From the NCBI RefSeq assembly GCF_014117215.1, contig NZ_JACGXS010000003.1, positions 124,001-188,000 of the forward strand: a stretch of 64,000 bases of DNA. The letters run 5' to 3'. Positions 56,357-64,000 of this stretch are shown here, piece by piece. This stretch comes from Stenotrophomonas tumulicola. GTDB lineage: Bacteria; Pseudomonadota; Gammaproteobacteria; Xanthomonadales; Xanthomonadaceae. The notes under the pieces are model-generated. The model was given only the letters and a program-made list of their open reading frames with translations, ran no database searches and was not told the origin of the DNA. Each line of letters begins with the position of its first letter. The stretch's first letter is position 1. The position numbers and the translations under genes are program-made.

Positions 56357-56851
56357 TCAGGGCGTGCCAGCCGGTGGATTGACCCGGTTGTAGTTGCGCA
56401 GCACATCGCGCGAGTTTTCCATCGCTTCACGGCGCTGGGCCACGGTCATGCACACCTGCTGCGGCCGATTGCTGCCGGTGGCGCGCTCGCGGCGGCAAAC
56501 CATCCGGCTGTCGGCATGGGCGCGGGACAGAATGGTGTTGACCAGTTCCTGGTCATTGTAGATCTCGGTGCGGGCCAGCGGATTGGCCTGTTCGACCGTC
56601 TCGTGGTCCCCCAGCTTGGTGCGGATACGGTCGATGGCCGCGCTTACCTTGCTTTTTTCCTCAAGGCCAATCTCGCTGTACTGCTCGCTCTGCAGTGCGC
56701 GTTCTACCCGTACCAGTTGATCACGGACCGACTCTTTCACGTCCAGCTGAACCAGCGGCGCATCCTTGTCGGGTTTGGCGTTGATCTTGGCGTGAGCTGC
56801 ACCAGAGATGCCCAAGGCAACGACAAAACCAGCAATCAAAACGGACTTCAT
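56357..56851 (-). CDS. Secreted protein of unknown function
   Basis: 164 residues. The ATG at 56851 has GAGGAAC upstream and opens a signal peptide (M-K-S-V-L-I-A-G-F-V-V...G-A-A-H-A). The mature part is charged, probably helical, and has two Cys (M-V-C-R-R and Q-V-C-M-T) that may form a disulfide. No family is recognised. It lies upstream of the regulator gene in the same direction but with a 140-base gap. Confidence 0.7.
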   Translation of the reverse strand: MKSVLIAGFVVALGISGAAHAKINAKPDKDAPLVQLDVKESVRDQLVRVERALQSEQYSEIGLEEKSKVSAAIDRIRTKLGDHETVEQANPLARTEIYNDQELVNTILSRAHADSRMVCRRERATGSNRPQQVCMTVAQRREAMENSRDVLRNYNRVNPPAGTP

Positions 56852-56937
56852 ACGTAGTTCCTCCATGAATGAAACCCAACTGTACGAGCCATGTGATGGC
56901 TGAATCAAGGGACTGTGGTCATGCCTGAGCGCTGGAC

Positions 56938-56970
56938 ATAAAAAAGGCCCAGACGTTTCCGTCTGGGCCT
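56938..56970 (-). terminator. Rho-independent terminator downstream of rimK
   Basis: The stem AGGCCCAGAC/GTCTGGGCCT (10 bp, 6-base loop) is followed on the minus strand by T6. It ends leftward transcription from rimK about 130 bases past its stop. The 56971-57101 stretch holds no other structure seen. Confidence 0.85.
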
Positions 56971-57101
56971 GAAGTCATATCCCGATACCGATCCTGCTGA
57001 TGAGGCAGAGCTGCGGTTCGAAGGACGATACGACAGGGGCGATTAAACCCATGTTAAAAGCAGCGTCTCACCGATAAAGAGAACGACAATTTCTTTTAAT
57101 T

Positions 57102-57980
57102 TCATTTACTTACTATCTTTTCCACGTGCGCGATGATGCGCCCGGCGATATCCACCTTGCAGGCAGCCTCCACCCCTTCCAGCCCAGGCGTGGAGTTCAC
57201 CTCCAGCACCAGCGGCCCACGCGCCGAACGGATCAGGTCCACGCCGGCCACGCTGAGCCCCAGTGCCTTGGCCGAGCGCACGGCCACCTGCGCCTCTGCA
57301 CGGCTGGCCTTGGCGGGGTGAGCGCTGCCGCCGGCATGCAGGTTGGAGCGGAAATCGCCTTCCGGCGCCTGCCGCTGCATCGCCGCCACCACCTGGTCGC
57401 CCACCACCAGGCAGCGCAGGTCCGCCCCCTGGGCCTCGCCGATGAACTCCTGCATGAGGAAATTGGCATACAGCCCGCGCAGCGCCTCGACGATGCCACG
57501 CGATGCGCTGGCCTTTTCGGTCAGGATCACGCCACGCCCTTGGGTACCCTCGTTCAGCTTCACCACGTGTGGCGGTGGCCCCAGCATCGACAGCAGGTCC
57601 ACGGTGTCGTCCGGGTTGTCACCGAACACCGTCACCGGCATGTCGATGCCTTTGGCAGCCAGCAACTGGTGCGCACGCAGCTTGTCGCGCGAACGCAGGA
57701 TGGCATCGGAGGGGTTGGGCGTGCGCGCGCCCATCAGTTCGAACTGGCGCAGCACGGCGGTGCCATAGCGCGTCACGGAGGCACCGATACGCGGGATGAC
57801 CGCATCCACGCCGGTCATTGGGCGCCCCTTGTAATGCATGCTGAAACCGTCTGCCGCGATGCGCATGTAACAGCGCAGCGGGTCGAGTACACGCACGGTA
57901 TGGCCACGGCTGCGGGCCGCCTCCACCAGCCGGCGGGTGGAATACAGCTTGCTGTTGCGGGAGAGGATGGCGAGTTTCAT
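57102..57980 (-). CDS. rimK: Ribosomal protein S6 glutamate ligase RimK
   Basis: 292 residues, an ATP-grasp ligase beginning [13 protein letters not shown] and metal motifs are [23 protein letters not shown] and [14 protein letters not shown]. It adds glutamates to the C-terminus of S6; length matches E. coli RimK (300). Confidence 0.94.
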   Translation of the reverse strand: MKLAILSRNSKLYSTRRLVEAARSRGHTVRVLDPLRCYMRIAADGFSMHYKGRPMTGVDAVIPRIGASVTRYGTAVLRQFELMGARTPNPSDAILRSRDKLRAHQLLAAKGIDMPVTVFGDNPDDTVDLLSMLGPPPHVVKLNEGTQGRGVILTEKASASRGIVEALRGLYANFLMQEFIGEAQGADLRCLVVGDQVVAAMQRQAPEGDFRSNLHAGGSAHPAKASRAEAQVAVRSAKALGLSVAGVDLIRSARGPLVLEVNSTPGLEGVEAACKVDIAGRIIAHVEKIVSK

Positions 57981-58043
57981 CGGGGCAGCCCGGACGTGGG
58001 CGGGCAGCATAACGCGCAGCGTGTGACCAGCGGTTGCGCGGCA

Positions 58044-58133
58044 GGTGACGGGCATGGCCGGTCATCGCCGCCGTTTACCGGGGTGACGGGCATGGCCCGT
58101 CACTACGGTAGAGCGGGGCTATGCCTCGCTGCC
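58044..58133. repeat. Three SMAG-type palindromes
   Basis: Two GTGACGGGCATGG(C)CCGTCAC-type elements (58044-58068, 58082-58107) and one GTAG-headed GTAGAGCGGGGCTATGCCTC element (58107-58133) fill the gap between the rimK start and the porin stop, similar to the trio at 20781-20877. Confidence 0.75.
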
Positions 58134-58134
58134 C

Positions 58135-59634
58135 TCAGAAGACCACCTGGGCGCGCACCCCGACGGTGTTGCCCGAATCCGGCCCCTGGAAACTGCCCAC
58201 CTTGTTCTCGGTCTTCCAATGCACGTAGTTCACCATCAGGCGCGACCAGTTGTTGAGATACCAGTTCATGCCCAACGTCCAGGCATTGCCTTCGCCGCCG
58301 CGCGCAGCATCAAGGAAGTCGTAACGGTCGTAGCGCGCAGCCAGCTCGAAGGCGCCAATACCGCCCTCGTCCACCGGGCGCAGCACCTTGGTGGTGCCCC
58401 ATACGCCGGAACGCGCGCTGAAACCGGGGCGTTCGCCGGTGATCAGCCAGCCGGCGTAGATGGAGGTTGCCTTCTGGTCCACCGATTCCACCGTGCTGGA
58501 TTCAATGGTCCGCACGGTGTGCTCGCCGAAGGCCCACAGGCTGCGATAGGTGCCGCCCAGCTCCAGGCCATAGGCATGGTTGTCGGTGACGTTGGCGATG
58601 GAACTGGCCGAGACGCGGACGTTGCCGTTCCAGCCCAGCGCCACCGGCGAGGTCTTGTTGATGCTGGTGACGTCGTTGCCAAGGTCTTCATACCAGTACC
58701 AGCCGCCGACGTGGATGAAACCATCCTTGCTCTTGACCGGGTTCCAGTGCGCGCGCGCCAGGTAGGCGATGGTATCGCTGGCGGAGCTGTCATTGCCGAT
58801 GTCATCGCCGGTGACGGCCAGGCTGGCATGCCAGTTGTTGCCGATCACCTTGGCGGTCAGGCCCAGGCCGTAGTAGCCACTCTGCTGTGCCCCCACCGAT
58901 GCCACGGCATTGCGCGTCATGAACGGCGTACGCACCCCGCTGGTGCCACCGTCCAGGCCGCGGTCCTTCAGCTTGTTGCCCACGTAGAACTCGGTCGGCA
59001 GGCCACCCAGCCGGGTATCGTAGGACAGGTAAGTGTCCTTCAACGACACGTCGTTGCCAGCGAAATCGGCATCGATCTTGTAGCCCAGCGCGCCCATCTG
59101 GCCTTCGGCGCCCAGGCGCCCGCTGACCAGGTCGGTGCCGGTAATGTTGCGCGCATCGAAGCCCGAGCCGTGCGTGCTGCTGAAGTCGGCGACGATGCGT
59201 CCACGCGGGTGGAAGGTGAAACGGCCGTCGCTGCTGCGGAACTCGGGCCCACCCTTGTTCCAACGCACGTTGCCACCGCCACCGCCACCGCCTGTGGCGG
59301 CCAGCTGGGCAACCTGTGCCTGCAGGATCGCCATGTCGTCCTGCCGGGTGTCGGCAACGGCAGCGGCCACCTGCGCCTGGAAAGGATCAGCGGCCACGCC
59401 GGTGCTGGCGGCCCCTTGGCCGCCCTGCCCGCCCTGCCCGCCCTCCAGCGCGGCCAGGCGCTGGCTCAGTGCCTGCATCTGGGCGGCCTGCTGGCGCAAC
59501 TGTTCGGCCTGCTGCTGCACCAGCGCGCGCAGCTCGGTTTCACTATCGGTATCTGCCGCCTGTGCCTGCGGCGCAGCGACGGCCAGAACGGTTCCCACGG
59601 CCGCGGCAAGCGCGGCATGGTGAATGGATTTCAT
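58135..59634 (-). CDS. OprO/OprP-type outer-membrane porin
   Basis: 499 residues: signal peptide (A-Q-A cleavage near 27), a heptad coiled-coil stretch (about 33-65, Q-Q-Q-A-E-Q-L-R-Q-Q-A), a Gly-Gln run and a poly-Gly stretch, then a phosphate-selective-porin-type beta barrel (about 120-499) that ends in Phe. The coiled coil favours a trimer. Phosphate or polyphosphate selectivity is possible but not proven by the sequence. Tandem CCGCCCTGC-type repeats in the linker could slip. Confidence 0.88.
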   Translation of the reverse strand: MKSIHHAALAAAVGTVLAVAAPQAQAADTDSETELRALVQQQAEQLRQQAAQMQALSQRLAALEGGQGGQGGQGAASTGVAADPFQAQVAAAVADTRQDDMAILQAQVAQLAATGGGGGGGNVRWNKGGPEFRSSDGRFTFHPRGRIVADFSSTHGSGFDARNITGTDLVSGRLGAEGQMGALGYKIDADFAGNDVSLKDTYLSYDTRLGGLPTEFYVGNKLKDRGLDGGTSGVRTPFMTRNAVASVGAQQSGYYGLGLTAKVIGNNWHASLAVTGDDIGNDSSASDTIAYLARAHWNPVKSKDGFIHVGGWYWYEDLGNDVTSINKTSPVALGWNGNVRVSASSIANVTDNHAYGLELGGTYRSLWAFGEHTVRTIESSTVESVDQKATSIYAGWLITGERPGFSARSGVWGTTKVLRPVDEGGIGAFELAARYDRYDFLDAARGGEGNAWTLGMNWYLNNWSRLMVNYVHWKTENKVGSFQGPDSGNTVGVRAQVVF

Positions 59635-59688
59635 CGGTTTCTCTCCCGGTATTCGTGCGTAAGGTTCAGGACAAGGAAAGACGCAGGC

Positions 59689-60726
59689 TCAGTCGCCGCT
59701 GTCGTCTTCGTCGTCCACTGCAGGCGCTGCCTGGCGGGGTGCGGCCGTTGCGTTGGACGCACCAGCCAAGGGCACCAGTCCTGCCGGCGGCGCGCCAAGG
59801 AACTGGTGGCTGCGTGCCCAGTTGGCGAACAGGCGCGGCCATTGCGCTACCAGGGTTCCCGGCTTCCCCAGGCCCCAGCTGTGGCCTCCCTTTTCGAACA
59901 GATGCATCTCCACCGGCACGCCAGCGGCATGTGCGGCCTGGTACATCGCCACGCTGTGGCCGATGTCCACGATGGGGTCGTCCACGGCCTGTGCCAGGAA
60001 GACCGGCGGCATGTCCTTGCGCACGTGTGCTTCGACCGAATAGGCCGCCACTGCATCGGGTTGGGTAGCCAATTCACGACGTGACCGGGTCTGGTCCAGC
60101 GGTGCTTGCAGCGACACTACCGGATAGATCATGCCCAGGAAGTCCGGACGCGCTGACAACTGGTCAGCCGCGTCCACGGCGGGATAGAACGCCGCATCGA
60201 AGCGCGTGCCGACCACGCCGGCAACATTCGCGCCAGCGGAGAACCCGATGACACCGATCCGCTCCGGATCCAGCGAAAGCTCGGCTGCCTTCGAACGCAT
60301 CAGCCGCATCGCGCGCTGGCCATCCTGGAACGGCGACACCGCGCTCCAGCCATCGGCCGGCAGCCGGTAATAGACCACTGCGGCGGTGACCCCCAGCGAC
60401 TGCAGCCATTGCGCCGCTGGACGCGCCGCGCCGCCAATCTGGATACGGAAATAGCCGCCACCACCGAAAATCACCACCGCCGAACCATTCGGATGCTCGG
60501 GCCGGTAGATTTCCATGCGTGCGTCGCTGACGTTGGATACCGCGCCGCGGGCGCTTCCATCAGCACCCACTCTCTCCGGGCCCTGCGTGGCCTGCGGCCA
60601 ATGGCCATCTGGCCACAGGTGCACCACTTCCGGGCCGGCCTCCTGTGCGTACGCGCTGGCACTGGCGAAAATGCCAGCCAACAACCATAGCGCCAGCCGG
60701 CGGCCAGCTGCTCTGTCGATATTCAT
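59689..60726 (-). CDS. Exported alpha/beta hydrolase (esterase)
   Basis: 345 residues from the ATG at 60726, which opens a signal peptide (L-A-L-W-L-L-A-G-I-F...A-Y-A). The fold resembles acetyl esterases: G-G-G-G-Y oxyanion loop, G-F-S-A-G-A-N nucleophile, D-D-P-I-V Asp and G-G-H-S-W-G His. The C-terminus is Ala/Pro and acidic, probably disordered. Deacetylation of a sugar or polysaccharide is plausible; it lies just upstream of the porin gene in the same direction. Confidence 0.85.
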   Translation of the reverse strand: MNIDRAAGRRLALWLLAGIFASASAYAQEAGPEVVHLWPDGHWPQATQGPERVGADGSARGAVSNVSDARMEIYRPEHPNGSAVVIFGGGGYFRIQIGGAARPAAQWLQSLGVTAAVVYYRLPADGWSAVSPFQDGQRAMRLMRSKAAELSLDPERIGVIGFSAGANVAGVVGTRFDAAFYPAVDAADQLSARPDFLGMIYPVVSLQAPLDQTRSRRELATQPDAVAAYSVEAHVRKDMPPVFLAQAVDDPIVDIGHSVAMYQAAHAAGVPVEMHLFEKGGHSWGLGKPGTLVAQWPRLFANWARSHQFLGAPPAGLVPLAGASNATAAPRQAAPAVDDEDDSGD

Positions 60727-61000
60727 CGTTCCCCTCCCAGGGTGCCGAGTTACTTCTGGTCTTCTACGTCGGTTGCATGCGCATGACACATGCGTCACCA
60801 CGCATTCTTGACCAGACCCGCCCCCGATCCGATAACCCATTCCTACTAGTCCACCCGCTACGGGCCACCGCCAGCGGCCCAGCGTTCCCGGGGCAATGGC
60901 CGCGGCTGCCCGTTTGCCCTGCTCCGCCACAGGCGGCTGCAACCGGTTTTACCCTTCACGCGTCCATATGCAGGCCAGCCTTTTCCTGCAAGGACACCGC

Positions 61001-62482
61001 ATGAACCGCGTGCCGATCTGCCTGTTGTCTGCAGCGCTCACCTTCGCGCCCTGCGCAGTTGCCGGGCCCGCGAAGGACTTCACCTCATTGGACCTGAACA
61101 TCGAACGGGTACATCGTGCACTGCAGTTGCCAGGTGGCATCGCCGTCGCCGTGGTACACGAAGACCAGGTCATCCACACGTTGTATGTGGGCATGGCCGA
61201 CCAGGCAACCACTACCCCGGTCAGTGCCGATACCGTGTTCTACATTGCCTCGGCCACCAAGCCGATGTTTGCCCTGCAGACCCTGCTGGCCGAACAACGG
61301 GGGGAACTGGATAGCGCCATGACACTGCGGCAGATGTTTCCCCATCTGCATGCAGATGGCATCGATGCCGATGCGGTACGCCTGCGCGACCTGCTGGTGC
61401 ACACCTCAGGCATATCAAATCCAGAACTCGGCTGGGCAACGGCCTACACCGGAGTACAGGACGCCCGCTCACGTCGCGCCCTCGCTTACCGGTCCAGCGC
61501 AGACCCTACAGTGCACCACGGGCAGTTCCGCTATACCAACATCGGCTACAACCTTGTCGGCGCCTGGCTGACGCAGCAGCCTGGCCCATCCTGGCGAGAC
61601 CGGTTGGCACTATGGATCTTCGCCCCATTGAAAATGCAGCACACCACCGCATCGGTCCGGTACGCGCAGGATGCCCACTGGCCCCTGGCGCGCCCCTATT
61701 CGTGGGCCAGCCCAGATCCCATGAGACCGCTATACCTGGTCAAGACCGACAACACGATGCATGAAGCCGGTGGCGTGCTGTCCACCGCACCGGACCTCGC
61801 GCGCTTCCTCGCTGCACAGTTCAGCGCTTCGGCATTGCCGCGCGCGGCCATCGAACGCTCCCACCAGGTACAGGCCCGCGTGGATTCAAGCTGGTTGGAT
61901 TTTGCGCGTGAAGGCTACGCCTGGGGCTGGTACAGCGGACGCTACCAGGGGCATCGCCTGTTGCACCATTTCGGCGGCTTCCCCGGCTTTCATGCACATC
62001 TGTCCTTCATGCCGGATGAGAGGGTGGCGCTGGTGGTTCTGGTCAACGAAGACGTGACAGGACCCAAGCTGGCCAACCTGATTGCCGACCAGGTGTATGC
62101 CACGCTGTTGGGACAAGCCGACGTGGATACGCGGATGGCAGCACGGTTTGCGCAGTTGCAGGAACAGGCCGGCGGGTTCAGGGCGCGGCTGGCCGAACAG
62201 CGCGCAGCCATCCAGATGCGTCCGTGGACACTGACATTGCCACGCGCCGCCTATGCCGGGCGCTATCGTCATGCCCTGCTGGGCACGATGGAGGTGTCGA
62301 TCGGCGCTGACGGGGAAATGCAGCTGCGGTGGGGCCCACTGCACGCACATGCAACCGGCGCAGAGCAGGCCGACCACGTACGGGTGGAATTCGTGCCGGG
62401 CTCGGGGCAGTTCCTGGTATTCCATCGCGAGGGCGACCACGTCGACGCACTTGCGCTGGACGGGATGCGGTTCGAACGGTGA
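61001..62482 (+). CDS. Exported serine hydrolase (beta-lactamase class C fold)
   Basis: 493 residues with a signal peptide (M-N-R-V-P-I-C-L-L-S...A-V-A). Catalytic motifs are S-A-T-K (S-x-x-K) and Y-T-N (Y-x-N in R-Y-T-N-I-G-Y-N), with an H-F-G-G-F-P region where the third motif is expected. A C-terminal domain of about 130 residues (Y-A-G-R-Y-R-H) follows, typical of the penicillin-binding-protein-like AmpC/EstB group. Substrate is unknown; it may act on peptides or esters rather than beta-lactams. Confidence 0.87.
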   Translation: MNRVPICLLSAALTFAPCAVAGPAKDFTSLDLNIERVHRALQLPGGIAVAVVHEDQVIHTLYVGMADQATTTPVSADTVFYIASATKPMFALQTLLAEQRGELDSAMTLRQMFPHLHADGIDADAVRLRDLLVHTSGISNPELGWATAYTGVQDARSRRALAYRSSADPTVHHGQFRYTNIGYNLVGAWLTQQPGPSWRDRLALWIFAPLKMQHTTASVRYAQDAHWPLARPYSWASPDPMRPLYLVKTDNTMHEAGGVLSTAPDLARFLAAQFSASALPRAAIERSHQVQARVDSSWLDFAREGYAWGWYSGRYQGHRLLHHFGGFPGFHAHLSFMPDERVALVVLVNEDVTGPKLANLIADQVYATLLGQADVDTRMAARFAQLQEQAGGFRARLAEQRAAIQMRPWTLTLPRAAYAGRYRHALLGTMEVSIGADGEMQLRWGPLHAHATGAEQADHVRVEFVPGSGQFLVFHREGDHVDALALDGMRFER

Positions 62483-62517
62483 CCCGGCCGAGGACGCCGG
62501 CAAGCCATGACGCGGCA

Positions 62518-62591
62518 TGGAGCGGGTGAAGGGAATCGAACCCTCGTCAGTAGCTTGGGAAGCTACAGCTCTACCATTGAGCTACACCCGC
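62518..62591 (-). tRNA. tRNA-Gly (CCC)
   Basis: A 74-base tRNA read on the minus strand. The acceptor GCGGGTG pairs with CACCCGC; the anticodon arm is GTAGC-TTCCCAA-GCTAC, so anticodon CCC; T arm contains GGTTCGATTC. The CCA end is encoded (62518-62520). It reads GGG codons. Confidence 0.96.
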
Positions 62592-62670
62592 GTTGCGAGG
62601 CGACAGTTTATGCGGGCGGTGCCACGGAGCGCAATGCACAGGCCGGGTAGCCAGCCGCTGCCCCCTCGGA

Positions 62671-62697
62671 CAGGTGCCGGCCAGCGGCCGGCACCTT
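62671..62697. repeat. Palindrome related to SMAG elements
   Basis: AGGTGCCGGCCAGCGGCCGG followed by CACCT, the same palindrome as the second part of the element at 54127-54186. Between the tRNA and the autotransporter stop. Confidence 0.65.
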
Positions 62698-62703
62698 CGT
62701 TCA

Positions 62704-64000
62704 TCAGAACGTGCCGCTGAAGCTGGCGAAGATCGAGGTGTCCATCGCGCGCTTCTGCATCGTGGTCGCGCTCAGGCCGACATTGCTCTGCAGCCCGAAC
62801 AGTTCCATGCGCGCGCCGATGATGGCCGTTGCATAGTCCTTGTCGAACTTCAGGCCGGGCACGCGATAGCTGCCCACGCCCGGCAGGCTCTGCAGGAACG
62901 CACTGCCTTCCTGGCGGTCTTCGAACTCGTGGTCGTAGGTCACCTGCACGTACGGCTTGACGCTGCCGCCATCCAGCCGTGCCTGCCAGCCCAGGCGGCC
63001 AACGGTGGAATCTGCATCCTGGTCGTTGTAACCCAGCGCGGTGGCACTGGTGTTGCTCTCCAGATAACCGTCCAGCTTGACCTTCTGCCAGATCACCGCG
63101 GCCACCGGACCATGGCGGAAGCCGCCTTCCTGGCCGAACTCGTAACCGGCGTTCAGCGCGGCGGTCAGGTTGCTGCCATCCGGTGAACCCTTGTGTTCGC
63201 GCGTAGCCGGGCCGAGCTGCACCTTGCGGGTCACGTCATAGTCCAGCCAGCTGTAGCTGACCTGGCCGTTGACCCATACACGCTCGCCATACCAGCCGGC
63301 GAACAGGCCCAGGGTGGTGTCGGACTGGGTGAAATCGCCCTGGCTGTTGCCGAAATCGGCATCCATGCGGCCATAGCCGGCGAAGCCACCGACGACCACG
63401 CCATTACGTGCCCAGTCGATGCCGAACAGGCCGGCCGGGGCCAGGCCGTCATACAGATCGGCGTGGTCATAGCGCTGCATGTCGCCGCGCACGCCACCCC
63501 ACCAGGACAGGCCATCGGCCGGTGCGCCGCCCAGGTGCAGGCTGACCTGGTCGGCGCGCGAACGGCCTACGGTCTGCGCCGAATGGGTCAGCACCTGCTG
63601 CAGGCGCGGCGCTTCCAGCACCGATACCGCATAGGCACCCAGCATGGCGTGGGTGGCGGAGGTCGGGTGCACGCCATCGGCGAACACGTAGCTGTTGGCA
63701 GCATCGGCAGCCGCCAAGCTGGTCGGGTTGCAGGTCAGCGACGAATCGCTGGTGCAGCCCATGTCGGTGACGTTGCTGAAGCCGTAGGTGGACGGGCTGG
63801 CAACGATCTCCTGCAGGATGCCGAAGGTATCCAGCGGGATGAACTCGATCCCGGCCTGGGTCAGGCCACCATACAGCGCGTCGTTGTACGCCTGGGCAAC
63901 GGCGGTGTACTGGGCCATGGCCGCCGGGCCACCCGCGCGCGCCATCGGGGTCAGGCCGATGTCGGGCAGGTTCGGCACCAGCACGTACTTGGCGCCAGCC
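62704..64000 (-). CDS. Autotransporter with GDSL esterase passenger, C-terminal part (partial)
   Basis: About 432 codons of a gene that starts beyond the window. The passenger is an SGNH/GDSL hydrolase: the last motif F-A-D-G-V-H-P-T-S with catalytic Asp and His is present; the GDSL Ser block lies outside. The autotransporter beta barrel follows (about the last 270 residues), ending in Phe. It resembles EstA-type surface esterases of Pseudomonas. It is exported and displayed on the outer membrane. Confidence 0.88.
   Translation of the reverse strand, partial: AGAKYVLVPNLPDIGLTPMARAGGPAAMAQYTAVAQAYNDALYGGLTQAGIEFIPLDTFGILQEIVASPSTYGFSNVTDMGCTSDSSLTCNPTSLAAADAANSYVFADGVHPTSATHAMLGAYAVSVLEAPRLQQVLTHSAQTVGRSRADQVSLHLGGAPADGLSWWGGVRGDMQRYDHADLYDGLAPAGLFGIDWARNGVVVGGFAGYGRMDADFGNSQGDFTQSDTTLGLFAGWYGERVWVNGQVSYSWLDYDVTRKVQLGPATREHKGSPDGSNLTAALNAGYEFGQEGGFRHGPVAAVIWQKVKLDGYLESNTSATALGYNDQDADSTVGRLGWQARLDGGSVKPYVQVTYDHEFEDRQEGSAFLQSLPGVGSYRVPGLKFDKDYATAIIGARMELFGLQSNVGLSATTMQKRAMDTSIFASFSGTF

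Overview
The window is high-GC chromosomal DNA from a member of the Lysobacterales (Xanthomonadales), most likely Stenotrophomonas. Two things point there. The gene order kdsD-kdsC-lptC-lptA-lptB-rpoN-hpf-ptsN-hprK-rapZ-ptsH-ptsI-mgtE and the pilB/pilA/pilC/pilD/coaE locus are arranged as in that group. Many short GTAG-headed palindromes of the SMAG (Stenotrophomonas maltophilia GTAG) type lie between genes. No prophage, insertion sequence, CRISPR array or rRNA operon is visible. One tRNA gene (Gly, anticodon CCC) is present.

Layout. 1-5680: end of a TonB-dependent siderophore-type receptor, then a plus-strand run encoding a PepSY membrane protein, a DUF2271 protein, a DUF4198 protein, an ApbE flavin transferase and a membrane-anchored flavodoxin/FNR reductase. 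A Fur-like box precedes the run, and it looks like an iron-acquisition or trans-membrane electron-transfer system. 5726-8975: HutD/Ves protein, two L,D-transpeptidase-type proteins and a ComEA-like protein, all on the minus strand. 9281-12898: M20 peptidase, GlsB-type membrane protein, and the AmgK-MurU cell-wall recycling pair. 12899-13828: a tandem array of SMAG units and a perfect 26-bp inverted repeat, without genes. 13829-24400: hda, an AI-2E-type permease, DUF2066, purM/purN, a DUF3108 pair, murA-ibaG, kdsD-kdsC. 24397-34677: LPS transport genes, rpoN, hpf and a regulatory PTS (PtsN, HprK, RapZ, EIIA-Man, HPr, EI), ending in mgtE. 34745-41151: mixed housekeeping genes (pyrB, ruvX, yqgE, tag, DUF4153, YitT). 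41244-52336: type IV pilus locus (pilB, two major-type pilins each with its own sigma-54 promoter, pilC, pilD, coaE), interrupted by an unusual zinc amidase gene and a very large fused transporter/spermidine-synthase-like gene. 52337-54131: duplicated non-coding modules upstream of a YhcG-type PDDEXK nuclease. 54194-64000: two-component system, a secreted protein, rimK, OprP-type porin, esterase, serine hydrolase, tRNA-Gly and the end of an autotransporter lipase.

How the genes connect. KdsD/KdsC make Kdo for LPS and LptC/A/B export it. MurA, AmgK and MurU feed peptidoglycan precursors. RpoN is encoded beside Hpf and the nitrogen-type PTS, and the pilin promoters about 21 kb away have the GG-N10-GC spacing that RpoN reads.

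The items most worth a second look are: a candidate flavinylation motif in the DUF2271 protein next to apbE; the amidase gene at the pilin locus with an adjacent remnant of the neighbouring gene's 3' end; the duplicated RNA-like module ending in a strong hairpin immediately before yhcG; and a 34-bp perfect inverted repeat after rapZ with a half-copy elsewhere. All functional statements come from reading the sequence and knowing the families; no database search was run.
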